From Bacteroidales bacterium (GTDB taxonomy: Bacteria > Bacteroidota > Bacteroidia > Bacteroidales > UBA12077), in the NCBI GenBank assembly GCA_030156305.1, contig JASGMZ010000013.1, forward strand, positions 1 through 26,605: a stretch of DNA of 26,605 nt. The letters are read 5' to 3'. A program made the translations under genes and the position numbers. Positions 8,490 through 16,476 of this stretch are shown here, one piece after another; position 1 is the stretch's first letter, and every line of letters begins with the position of its first letter. Below the pieces are notes generated by a model, which saw nothing but the letters and a program-made list of their open reading frames with translations, was not told the origin of the DNA and did not search any database.

Positions 8490-8780
8490 ATGAAAGCCTC
8501 AATCGATGAACTACTAAAATCCGCAAAGATATATCAAAATAGCAGTTCTCGAATAGAGGAAATAGCGCAAGAGCTGGATAAGTCCACGAAAGCCCTGGCA
8601 GATAATTGGTCGAGCGTGAAACAGCAATCCTTTTTTGAGTACAACAAGGAGTTGATCCAATACCTGGATGGCTGTGCCGAGATCATGAACGCAATAGCCA
8701 GAGAAATTCGGGAAACCGCAGAAAGATATGAAGAAGCGGACACGAAAAACATCAATCAAGAAGAGCATATAGGGGATTAA
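8490..8780 (+). CDS. WXG100 family protein with C-terminal YxxxD secretion motif
   Basis: It is 96 residues with a helix-turn-helix hairpin. The turn has ADNWSSVKQQ, with Trp40 conserved and the usual Gly replaced by Ser. The second helix ends in AERYEEADTK, a textbook YxxxD (Tyr80 to Asp84), the general secretion signal of ESX substrates. The neighbour at 8132 has the WxG but no YxxxD, so this gene would supply the export signal of the pair. GGGAG precedes the ATG. A hairpin plus T-run follows at 8823, so these two genes may be produced in excess over the rest of the locus. Confidence 0.85.
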   Translation: MKASIDELLKSAKIYQNSSSRIEEIAQELDKSTKALADNWSSVKQQSFFEYNKELIQYLDGCAEIMNAIAREIRETAERYEEADTKNINQEEHIGD

Positions 8781-8822
8781 AGTAGCAGTAGATAAAAAAT
8801 AAAAACCATACGGAAAATCAAG

Positions 8823-8856
8823 AGCGGTTTAAAAAAAACTGCTAATTGCTTTTTTT
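8823..8856 (+). terminator. Probable partial rho-independent terminator after the WXG100 pair
   Basis: AGCGGTTT (8823-8830) pairs with AAACTGCT (8836-8843) over 8 positions including one G-T, around a five-A loop. Seven T's follow at 8850-8856 after a six-base spacer. The spacer is longer than ideal, so it may be leaky, letting some transcripts reach the downstream array and motor gene. Confidence 0.4.
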
Positions 8857-9173
8857 GAGAATTAGGTTCTGCTCTCAAGATCCCTTGGCGATAGATTAGA
8901 TAAGCTGATCGTGGTTTCAGACGAAATGGTCAAGATCGTAGAGCTATTTGAAATCTATATTGCTATTGACGGGAATGGAAAATATTATTGTCATGGTCCT
9001 TATGAATGAGATAAGTATTAATACTTGAGCGCTGGGATTTGACGGTTTTTATTTAAACGGCAGTTTGAGAATAAGAAGAAAAATTGAATATTAAAGAAAT
9101 TGTCGACTAAGTGATCTGGGTGTGCAGTAAGTAGTGAAAAAATAATAGAAATTCTAAAGGACAGGATCGAGAA
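8857..9173. other. Gap between WXG100 pair and WXG100 array
   Basis: No complete gene is visible. One plus-strand frame ending at TGA 9007-9009 stays open for about 45 codons and ends IAIDGNGKYYCHGPYE, but it has no good start or ribosome binding site and may be a relic. AAAGGACAGGA shortly before 9174 is the ribosome binding site of the next gene. Confidence 0.4.
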
Positions 9174-9449
9174 ATGTCTGAAATAAGTTTAAATACTGAG
9201 CAATTAAGAACAGCCGCAAAAACATTCACGACTAAAGCTGGGGAAGTGGAGGAAGCAATCACATCTGCGAATACTTCATTTGAACCTATCAGAGGATACA
9301 TAAGTAAAAGAGTAAGTTTATCTGTAGAAGAATGGGATACTCTCAGGAAAAAATTTATAACCACATTGGATGAACTAATTGAAACTGCAAATGAATTAAC
9401 CAAAACAGGTGACGATTTTGATACAACGGATAAAGGTGGAATAAGTTAA
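9174..9449 (+). CDS. Divergent WXG100 paralogue 1 (RG-Y/EEWD type)
   Basis: It is 91 residues. It opens SLNTEQLRTAAKTF (helix 1), has a central turn FEPIRGYISKRV in place of W-x-G, then VEEWDTLRKKF at the start of helix 2, where the family's single Trp sits about 15 residues after the turn. No membrane segment, signal peptide or YxxxD is present. It is clearly homologous to the genes at 9800 and 10344. AGGA before the ATG gives normal spacing. Its stop lies 2 bases before the next gene, so the two are probably co-translated. A secretion substrate role is inferred from fold and locus. Confidence 0.75.
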   Translation: MSEISLNTEQLRTAAKTFTTKAGEVEEAITSANTSFEPIRGYISKRVSLSVEEWDTLRKKFITTLDELIETANELTKTGDDFDTTDKGGIS

Positions 9450-9451
9450 AA

Positions 9452-9712
9452 ATGAGAATTGGGTTTTATGGAGATAATGATGAGTTCCGATCTACTGTTC
9501 AACGTTTGAAAACTATTACGACAGAATTGCAGGACGAGATAAATAACTTTGATAAAACCATTAATAAATACAAGGACAAAATTCCAACAAATTCTCTTGA
9601 AGAATGGAAATGCAAGAAAGAAGAATTCAATGGAAACACGGATAATCTTATCAGGGCTTCAGCGAGAATTTTAAATTTGGTAGATGATTTTTTTATTTGT
9701 GGTGATGAATAG
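9452..9712 (+). CDS. Divergent WXG100-like protein (EEWK type)
   Basis: This 86-residue helical hairpin protein is a distant relative of its neighbours. It keeps SLEEWKCKKEEF at the start of helix 2, matching VEEWDTLRKKF, but lacks the NTEEL opening and the RG turn; KYKDKIPTNS stands there instead. It starts 2 bases after the upstream stop, with AGGTGGAAT as a ribosome binding site inside that gene's end. The pair could form a heterodimer. It ends in an acidic FFICGDE tail. Confidence 0.65.
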   Translation: MRIGFYGDNDEFRSTVQRLKTITTELQDEINNFDKTINKYKDKIPTNSLEEWKCKKEEFNGNTDNLIRASARILNLVDDFFICGDE

Positions 9713-9799
9713 TAAACATAATGAGAAAAAGTACAAGAAGTCTTTATCATAAAAGAGAATATTAAACCAGAATAAGTTCACCAGAAAAGGAAGGAAAAA

Positions 9800-10063
9800 A
9801 TGACGAAGTTAGATCTCAATACAGAAGAATTAAGAGAAGCAGCAAAGAAATTTAAAATTGAAGCGAGTGAGATGGAGGATGCAGTTGCTTCTGCGGATAC
9901 AACATTTGGGCCTTGCAGAGGGCATGTCAGCAAAAAGGTTAGCAGCTCTGTGGAAGAATGGGATGCAATAAAAAGTGGCTTTCAAAAACAATTAGAAGCA
10001 TTGGTCAATGCGGCGGATAAATTGGTTAATTCTGCTGAGGTTTTTGAAACAGCTGATGATTAA
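9800..10063 (+). CDS. Divergent WXG100 paralogue 2 (CRGH/EEWD type)
   Basis: It is 87 residues. DLNTEELREAAKKF opens helix 1, the turn is FGPCRGHVSKKV, and helix 2 begins VEEWDAIKSGF. It is the closest relative of the gene at 9174, differing mainly by Cys and His in the turn. The single Cys next to Arg-Gly-His at the hairpin tip could be a disulfide or metal ligand, but that is speculation. A strong purine-rich ribosome binding site (AAGGAAGG) precedes the ATG. Confidence 0.75.
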   Translation: MTKLDLNTEELREAAKKFKIEASEMEDAVASADTTFGPCRGHVSKKVSSSVEEWDAIKSGFQKQLEALVNAADKLVNSAEVFETADD

Positions 10064-10205
10064 TTAGAAGACGAATTAATATATCCTCTTTCTTAAGAAA
10101 TTACATTTCATGGGAATATTGTTCCTTGAGTTTTAATTATTTGTTTTACAACGAGGGCAAATATAGAAATAATAACTTTGAGATTTATATGAAGACAAAT
10201 GATTA

Positions 10206-10336
10206 TGTGTTGCAATAAGCGGATTAAAGACCGCGACTGAAAAAATTGGATAACAGCAAAAATATCAAAATACATAATCCTTCGCAGAGATCATATCAGT
10301 AAGGAAATTCAGAAATCCTTAGAGGAATGGTACTGA
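10206..10336 (+). pseudogene. Broken WXG100 paralogue
   Basis: One frame (10209-10250) reads VAISGLKTATEKIG, matching the ELRTAAKTF opening of the family, and hits TAA. A second frame (from 10274) reads IILRRDHISKEIQKSLEEWY and then TGA, matching the turn and helix 2 start of CRGHVSKKVSSSVEEWD. The two parts are out of frame with each other and the copy stops right after the family Trp, so it has an internal frameshift and a lost 3' half. It sits exactly between intact paralogues and records tandem duplication and decay. Confidence 0.75.
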
Positions 10337-10343
10337 ATAAAAA

Positions 10344-10604
10344 ATGAGAGTAATTGATGTAAATACGGATGAATTGCATTATGCAGCAAAGGAAATTAAG
10401 TTCATAACTGAAGAAATGACAATTGCTTTCATGGCTGCTGAAAATGCACTAGCACCATGTCGAGGGCATAGAAGCAAAAAGGTAGAAAATATTATAGAAG
10501 AATGGGACAAAATTGCATTTGATTTGAAGAGAAACTTGGAAAGCCTTTTTACTGTGTCTTTAGAACTTGAGAAAGTGGAAAAGGATTTCACGAGTGTAAA
10601 CTAA
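10344..10604 (+). CDS. Divergent WXG100 paralogue 3 (CRGH/EEWD type)
   Basis: It is 86 residues: DVNTDELHYAAKEI, turn LAPCRGHRSKKV, then IEEWDKIAFDL. It is a full-length member of the same family as 9174 and 9800, starting 7 bases after the broken copy. No strong ribosome binding site is visible before the ATG, the closest purines being within AATAAAAA, so it may be weakly translated. It is followed after 37 bases by the secretion ATPase gene. Confidence 0.75.
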   Translation: MRVIDVNTDELHYAAKEIKFITEEMTIAFMAAENALAPCRGHRSKKVENIIEEWDKIAFDLKRNLESLFTVSLELEKVEKDFTSVN

Positions 10605-10641
10605 GTGAAGTTGTTTATAAATTTAAAATCAGGAAATCTCA

Positions 10642-13600
10642 ATGCCATTTAATCGTCCGCCCCGCATACGAAAGGTAATTCAACCATGTGAAATTGAAAT
10701 ACCGCAGCCGCCGGAGATACCAACGAAGCCGACTATCAATTGGTTATCAGTAATTCTTCCCATGATACTGATCTCTGTTATATATGGGGCCCTGGCTTTA
10801 TATGGGGGGGATTCTTTCAATTCATCTTATCTTTTCTTTCTTCCCATGATGCTACTGTCAGGATCGGTGGCGATAATCAATTACTTTTCTCAAACCAGAA
10901 CCTACAACAACAATAAGGAAGAAGCTCTTTCGTATTATTCCAAGCAATTGGAACAGAAGCGAAATGAGTTGGACGAACTTTTTCAGGAAAATCAGCGGAT
11001 TGCTATTGAGAATAATCCCAGCCCACAGATTTGCTACAAGGCTGTGCAGGATGAGGACCTTCGTTTGGGAGAGCGGCGGCCTGAGGATGATGATTTTCTA
11101 AGTATTCGCATTGGTGAGGGAAGCATTGATTCTGGCATTACGGTTACGGTTCATGACGGAAAATTGGATGAGGCGTTTGATCCATTTATTGGGACGGCTA
11201 AAGCTTATCAGACGAAATATGCCGAACTTGAAGACGCTCCCATTACTTTTAATTTAAGAGAATTGGGGTGTGTGGGAATTTATGGCGATTCCGATTTAAC
11301 CTCAAGTATAGTATCGGCGATTGCGATGCAGATTTTTACTCATCATTGGTTGGCAGAAGTAAAAGTTACCTTACTATGCCGGCTGTGCAATTACGACTAC
11401 TGGAAATGGATGAAGAATATCCCTCATAGAAGTGAAGTCATTGACGCGAAAATATCCCCAATTGTTGTAATCGATAAGATGATAGAGAGTAGCGAAGCGC
11501 AGCTATCTTTACTGGAAGATGAAGTTCGAAGACGAAAAACCTATGTGACTTCGACTGGTGGAAAGGATGAGAGGGATAAATTCCCTGCCTTGGTCTTTAT
11601 CATTGATCATATCTCTGATATTTATGATTACCCGACCCTTGAAATTCTTTTACATGAAGGCAGAGAGTTAAACGTTTTTGGGATTTTCATCTACGATCAA
11701 TTAAGTGAAATTCCTGGCGAATGCAATGGGGTGATTGAAGTTTCACAAAACAATTTAAAATTAGGGTTGGCGTGTCCTCAAGATAAGCAGATCGATGAGA
11801 TTATCCCCGATCAGATCAACGACATTGATTTCGAAAAATTCGCCGATAAATTGGAGAGTATTCCCTGGCTCATCCCTTCCGAAGTCAGCGGGCCGCCAGC
11901 TTATGTTCCACTATTGGATTTATTTGACACGGCAGATGTTAATACGCTTGCCATCGACAAATGGTGGCAGGAAAGTTCTCCCTGGGGGTATTTACGGACA
12001 CCGATTGGAAAGTATTCCCAAGAAAAAGATTTCATCCTGGATCTGAACGAGGGTGACTTGGCCCATGGTCCTCATGGTTTTATTGGCGGAACTACGGGTT
12101 CTGGAAAGAGCGAGCTGTTAAAGTCAATCATCCTCTCGTATGCCATGACCCATAGCCCTAATGATATCAGTTTTGCATTAATTGATTATAAGGGTGGGGC
12201 GACATTCAAAGAATTCGAAGGGCTTCCGCATGTGGTAGGAGTAATCACAGATATTGAAAGTCATGAGAACTATGCCAGGCGGGTTATTTTGGCGCTTGAG
12301 GGGGAAGTGCAGAGAAGGAAACAAATCCTGCTGGATGCGAAAGAAGAATTCGACATCGAGGCGAATTACAATCAATATCACGACTTGAAAGTAGAACAGA
12401 TCCTGCCACGATTGGTGATCATCTTCGATGAATTTGCGGAGTTCAAGGATCAGCACCCGGAGGAGAGTAAGAGTCTAATCAATTTGGCCCGACAAGGTAG
12501 ATCGCTGGGTATTCATCTACTGTTATGCACTCAAAATCCGGGAGTTGCCGTAGATAAGCAGGTACGCCAGAATTCTCGATTCCGGATTTGTTTGCGGGTT
12601 GCATCGGAGGATGACAGCATAAGCGTTGTAGGTATACGGGATGCTTGGCAGCAGCCAACTGGAAGAGCTTTGTTCCGGGTAAATAACATTTTTGAATTTC
12701 AGGGTGCCTATGCTGAAGCTCCTCATTTTCAGGATGAGCGTATCGTTCGAATCCGTGATAATGGCCAGCGAGAGATAGTTTTTTCTGAAAAAACTCCCAA
12801 AAAAGAAGAGAAGCAATCAAGGGCGATTGTTGAAAAAATTAAACGAACAACTAGAGAGCTGAAAATACATCCGATTCCCAGAATTTGGCCAAACCCACTG
12901 CCAGAAAAGCTTTTCTTGCGGGATATCCTGTTTGAAGAAAGTATTCCTACCTCTTGGAACGGGAAAGAATGGGTTTTCAATGAAAAAATATCACCTCTTG
13001 TTTTAGGAAAGTTCGATGATCCAGAGCATCAGCTACAGCCAGCGTATCGACTTCCGGCATTATCAGATACGGATAATCATCTCATTGTGGTGGGAAATTC
13101 AGGTAGCGGAAAGAGCCTTCTGTTACTGACAACGGCTTATTCAATAGCACAAACGCGAAGTCCACAAGAAGCATATATCTATTGCATCGATTTTAGCACC
13201 AACAGGACACTAGATTGCTTGGAAAAGCTGCCGCATGTGCCGCAGCAAGGCGGCATTATCTATGGTGAGGATGCTGAACGGATCGACCGGCTTTTCAATA
13301 TGCTTAAGCTTTGGAACCAGGAAAGGCAAACGGAGTTTAGGAAACAAGGTGTGGTCAATTTCGCAGGATACAACGAGAAAAATCCGAATAATCGAATGCC
13401 GGAGATCTATATCCTGGTGGATGGAATTACCGGACAAGTTCAAATGACAAGCCCTGAATTTTCGGAACAGTTGGATGAGATCATCCGAATCGGGAGTTCT
13501 TCTGGATTCAATGTCCTCCTGAGTGCGAACAATTATCGAGATGTACCCAATAAAGTTCTGAAAAGTATTCGGAATCGTATTTTCCTAGGAAAGGCGGAAA

Positions 13601-14637
13601 CGGGACAAATTGAGTCGATTATTGAACGGCCACCCTCATTCTATATGGATGCTTCAAGAATCGCATCAGGACGCGGATTATGGAACAACAACCCTGTTAT
13701 GGAATTCCAAGCTGCACTTCCAGTCGTCTGTAAGAATTGGGATGATGGATTTTTGGTATTTATCAAAGAACTTGAGTCTATGCAAGCTGCTTGGAGCGGC
13801 CGAGAAAATCCACCGGATATTCGAAAATTACCTTCTCAAATAACATTCCCGAAGATGATGGATTATCCAAGAGATGAAGTCAACCTTCCAACGCGGAAAT
13901 ACTCGCTACCGGTTGGTATTAGCGGGGAAACTTTGATGCAAGTAGGATTTTCGCTGGAAGATGACAGCATAATCATGATTGCTTCCAATGCATCCCAGTC
14001 TGGGAAATCGTCGATTCTGCAAGCTTGGATTAAATGGTTAACAGAAAATTACAAAAAAGAACAATTAAAACTGTTCCTTGTTGATTTTATCAATAAAAAC
14101 CGAGACTTTCGGAATATTAAAGATCAGGATAATGTCTTCCAATATGTCGGAATTTCATCTGATTTTAATGAATCTCTCGATTGTCTTGAAAAGGAAATCG
14201 AAGGAAGAAAGAAAATTTTAGATAAGTTGTTAAAAACCAAAGAGTCCACCATCCCGGACGGATTAGAAAAGATGGGATTGCTTTTGATCGTGATTGATAA
14301 TTTTGGAAATCTGCAATTAACCGATGAAAAAGGCCATGATAGGTTGGCTAAGTGCATCTTGGACGGAGAGGATGTGGGGGTGCGGGTTGTGTTGGCGGAG
14401 AACGTCGCTCAATTAGGTAAGGGTGATATTGCTAAACGGGCGAAGAATAAGGGCACCGGTTTATTATTAGGCGGGTCTGAGAACCTGGATCTATTCAACG
14501 GTACAAAATTATCGAAAGGTAGTGGTAAAACCTTCAACCTTCCTGCTGGTCGGGGATATTTGGTCAAAAATGGAAATGCACAGTTAATTCAGACAGCGAT
14601 AATGAAAGCAGAACTCTCTCTAGAATTAGAGAAATAG
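10642..14637 (+). CDS. eccC: EccC/EssC-type FtsK/SpoIIIE ATPase, type VII secretion motor
   Basis: It is 1331 residues. It opens PFNRPPRIRK and a Pro-rich stretch, with two TM helices (about 34-54 and 62-82), as in actinobacterial EccC. There are no N-terminal FHA domains of the Firmicute EssC kind. Three tandem ATPase domains follow. ATPase 1 has GGTTGSGKS (482-490) and Walker B IIFDEF (Asp596, Glu597). ATPase 2 has GNSGSGKS (818-825), but its Walker B is ILVDGI (Asp927, no Glu). ATPase 3 has SQSGKSS (Lys1122) and IVIDNF (Asp1219, no Glu). Only the first should hydrolyse ATP well, as reported for EccC, where domains 2 and 3 serve substrate binding and control. It is the membrane motor recognising WXG100 substrates. 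AGGA precedes the ATG; the next gene begins 3 bases after the stop. Confidence 0.93.
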   Translation: MPFNRPPRIRKVIQPCEIEIPQPPEIPTKPTINWLSVILPMILISVIYGALALYGGDSFNSSYLFFLPMMLLSGSVAIINYFSQTRTYNNNKEEALSYYSKQLEQKRNELDELFQENQRIAIENNPSPQICYKAVQDEDLRLGERRPEDDDFLSIRIGEGSIDSGITVTVHDGKLDEAFDPFIGTAKAYQTKYAELEDAPITFNLRELGCVGIYGDSDLTSSIVSAIAMQIFTHHWLAEVKVTLLCRLCNYDYWKWMKNIPHRSEVIDAKISPIVVIDKMIESSEAQLSLLEDEVRRRKTYVTSTGGKDERDKFPALVFIIDHISDIYDYPTLEILLHEGRELNVFGIFIYDQLSEIPGECNGVIEVSQNNLKLGLACPQDKQIDEIIPDQINDIDFEKFADKLESIPWLIPSEVSGPPAYVPLLDLFDTADVNTLAIDKWWQESSPWGYLRTPIGKYSQEKDFILDLNEGDLAHGPHGFIGGTTGSGKSELLKSIILSYAMTHSPNDISFALIDYKGGATFKEFEGLPHVVGVITDIESHENYARRVILALEGEVQRRKQILLDAKEEFDIEANYNQYHDLKVEQILPRLVIIFDEFAEFKDQHPEESKSLINLARQGRSLGIHLLLCTQNPGVAVDKQVRQNSRFRICLRVASEDDSISVVGIRDAWQQPTGRALFRVNNIFEFQGAYAEAPHFQDERIVRIRDNGQREIVFSEKTPKKEEKQSRAIVEKIKRTTRELKIHPIPRIWPNPLPEKLFLRDILFEESIPTSWNGKEWVFNEKISPLVLGKFDDPEHQLQPAYRLPALSDTDNHLIVVGNSGSGKSLLLLTTAYSIAQTRSPQEAYIYCIDFSTNRTLDCLEKLPHVPQQGGIIYGEDAERIDRLFNMLKLWNQERQTEFRKQGVVNFAGYNEKNPNNRMPEIYILVDGITGQVQMTSPEFSEQLDEIIRIGSSSGFNVLLSANNYRDVPNKVLKSIRNRIFLGKAETGQIESIIERPPSFYMDASRIASGRGLWNNNPVMEFQAALPVVCKNWDDGFLVFIKELESMQAAWSGRENPPDIRKLPSQITFPKMMDYPRDEVNLPTRKYSLPVGISGETLMQVGFSLEDDSIIMIASNASQSGKSSILQAWIKWLTENYKKEQLKLFLVDFINKNRDFRNIKDQDNVFQYVGISSDFNESLDCLEKEIEGRKKILDKLLKTKESTIPDGLEKMGLLLIVIDNFGNLQLTDEKGHDRLAKCILDGEDVGVRVVLAENVAQLGKGDIAKRAKNKGTGLLLGGSENLDLFNGTKLSKGSGKTFNLPAGRGYLVKNGNAQLIQTAIMKAELSLELEK

Positions 14638-14640
14638 CTA

Positions 14641-15432
14641 ATGATTCAAAAAGAATTTTTGCAAGGGAATTATACAAACTTGGCAAGTTCTGATTATCCA
14701 GCATTGATTATCTTTTTAATTGACATCGGCGGTTCTATGGCAAAGAGAATTAAAGGAACCAGAAAGACAAGAATCGAAACGGTTTTAGATGAATATGCTG
14801 TTGCACTCCAGGAACTGGTTGGCAGAAGTATAAACCATATGACAATACGTCCCCGCTATGAGATAGCCATGTACGCATATTCCGATATTGTCATAGATTT
14901 CTACGGAGGAGTTCAGAAGATCGACTCTATTGTAGATCAAGGAATCCCTGAATTTGATTTACAGAATCGAAAGAATATGGTTTTTGGTTTTGAATGTGTC
15001 AGGGATTTATTGAATAAAGAAATACAATCCTGGACTTCAGATGAAAAGCTTCGTCGTCCAACTCCACTTGTGGTGCATATGACAGACGCAGAGATATCCG
15101 AATGTTATGGAAATCCTGTGCCAATTGTCAAAGAGATCATGAACATTGAAGTCCCGGATGGTAATGTATTAGTTGAGAATATTTTCTTCACAGATTCAAT
15201 TAAGATGCCTACCTCTGATTTAAAAGCTTTTACTGGATTTCGGGATGGCGATTTATTGGGAAATCCGGTTGGAGAGATGCTGTTTTCCATGAGTTCTATT
15301 CTTCCTGAGCCATTACGACGTTGGAATAGTTGCCGACATGGATTGAATCTTCAAAAAGGGATTTCTATGCTGTTTCCAGGTATCACTCATGACTTTGTAA
15401 ATGTTGGTTTGGCAGATTTCCCAAAATCTTAA
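14641..15432 (+). CDS. vWA-domain protein, copy 1, with degenerate metal site
   Basis: It is 263 residues. A von Willebrand A fold is seen from strand ALIIFLID. The metal site motif, normally D-x-S-x-S, reads D28-I-G-G-S32, so the middle Ser is Gly. The distal Thr, present in copy 2, is Lys111 (NRKNMVFG). The third-loop Asp149 (HMTDAE) is kept. Metal-dependent ligand binding is therefore probably lost or altered. The neighbour at 15636 is a tandem paralogue with long near-identical blocks (NLLNKEI, RRP.PLVVHMTDAEIS, IKMPTS). Near the C-terminus RRWNSCRHG replaces RKTINKSIG, possibly by compensating frameshifts, and the acidic tail of copy 2 is missing. It is translationally coupled to the ATPase gene. 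Confidence 0.8.
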   Translation: MIQKEFLQGNYTNLASSDYPALIIFLIDIGGSMAKRIKGTRKTRIETVLDEYAVALQELVGRSINHMTIRPRYEIAMYAYSDIVIDFYGGVQKIDSIVDQGIPEFDLQNRKNMVFGFECVRDLLNKEIQSWTSDEKLRRPTPLVVHMTDAEISECYGNPVPIVKEIMNIEVPDGNVLVENIFFTDSIKMPTSDLKAFTGFRDGDLLGNPVGEMLFSMSSILPEPLRRWNSCRHGLNLQKGISMLFPGITHDFVNVGLADFPKS

Positions 15433-15635
15433 TAGTCGAATTGTTGTAAATTCTGATTGTAAATATGATTAACATCTAAATTATCTAAATTATTGAGAGG
15501 AAATGAGATAAATTGCAATTAATAAACCAGCCTAAATTACTTGATTTGAGGATGGGAATGTATAGTCTGTTTGTGCGACGGTGTGATTACCTCGGATTAT
15601 TTAATTAGGAAAAGCTAACAATTTAGGAGAAATAT

Positions 15636-16463
15636 ATGTTAGAGAACTATCTGAACGAAGCAACATCAGATCACCCGGCACTAATAATTTACTTATTAGA
15701 TATAAGTGGTTCCATGGCAAAGAAAATGCCGGGAACTGGAAAGACAAGAATCGAAGCAGTTTTAGATGGATTAGAAGCGACTTTTCAAGAGATGGCTGCC
15801 AGGAGTTCCAAACAAAAGATAATGCGTCCTAGATATGAAATCGCGATGTTTGCGTATTCGGATGATGTCTATGATGTTTATGAAGGAATTCAGAGAATCG
15901 ATATCATTACAGAGAGAGGAATTCCTGAATTGACGTTACAAAAACGGACGAATATGGCTTTTGGCTTTGAATGTGTTAGAAATTTATTGAATAAAGAAAT
16001 ACGTTCATGGACTGCAGAAGAAAAGCTTCGTCGTCCCGCTCCGCTTGTGGTACATATGACGGATGCAGAGATATCCGAGCGCTATGACAATCCTGTGCCA
16101 ATCGTGAAAGAGATCAAGAATATTGAGGTCCCTGATGGTAATGTCCTGGTTGAGAATATTTTCATTACGGATTCCATCAAGATGCCAACCTCTGAACTGG
16201 CGGCATTTACCGGATTTCGGCATGGAGAATTACTCAATAATCCGTTCGGAGAAATGTTGCTTTCTATGAGTTCTGTTCTACCTGAACCATTCCGAAAAAC
16301 AATTAATAAATCAATTGGATTGAGTCTTCAAAAGGGTATCGCTATGATGTTCCCCGGCATCACACCGGATTTTGTAAGAGTCGGGTTCGTTATTAACGGT
16401 GAATCCGGAAGCGCACGTTCTCCAAAAAAGGAATCTGAGATATGGGAACTTGAAGATGATTAA
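15636..16463 (+). CDS. vWA-domain protein, copy 2, with intact MIDAS
   Basis: It is 275 residues. The MIDAS is complete: D22-I-S24-G-S26, Thr105 (KRTNMAFG) and Asp143 (HMTDAE). vWA domains with intact sites bind protein ligands through a divalent metal. It has no TM segment or signal peptide, so it acts in the cytosol. The charged C-terminal tail (ESEIWELEDD) is absent from copy 1. A clear AGGAG lies 6 or 7 bases before the ATG. It precedes the PP2C gene by 13 bases. vWA, PP2C and kinase genes also cluster in the TerY-P systems and in bacterial secretion loci, so a regulatory adaptor role is likely but not shown. Confidence 0.85.
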   Translation: MLENYLNEATSDHPALIIYLLDISGSMAKKMPGTGKTRIEAVLDGLEATFQEMAARSSKQKIMRPRYEIAMFAYSDDVYDVYEGIQRIDIITERGIPELTLQKRTNMAFGFECVRNLLNKEIRSWTAEEKLRRPAPLVVHMTDAEISERYDNPVPIVKEIKNIEVPDGNVLVENIFITDSIKMPTSELAAFTGFRHGELLNNPFGEMLLSMSSVLPEPFRKTINKSIGLSLQKGIAMMFPGITPDFVRVGFVINGESGSARSPKKESEIWELEDD

Positions 16464-16476
16464 GATAGGATAAAGT

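Noticed and set aside
8865..9009. An open plus-strand stretch ending KYYCHGPYE
   Set aside because: No start codon with a ribosome binding site and no recognisable relative; could be a relic but not supportable as a gene.
15433..15635. A possible 31-codon TTG-started ORF between the two vWA genes
   Set aside because: Too short, rare start codon, and probably duplication-junction DNA.
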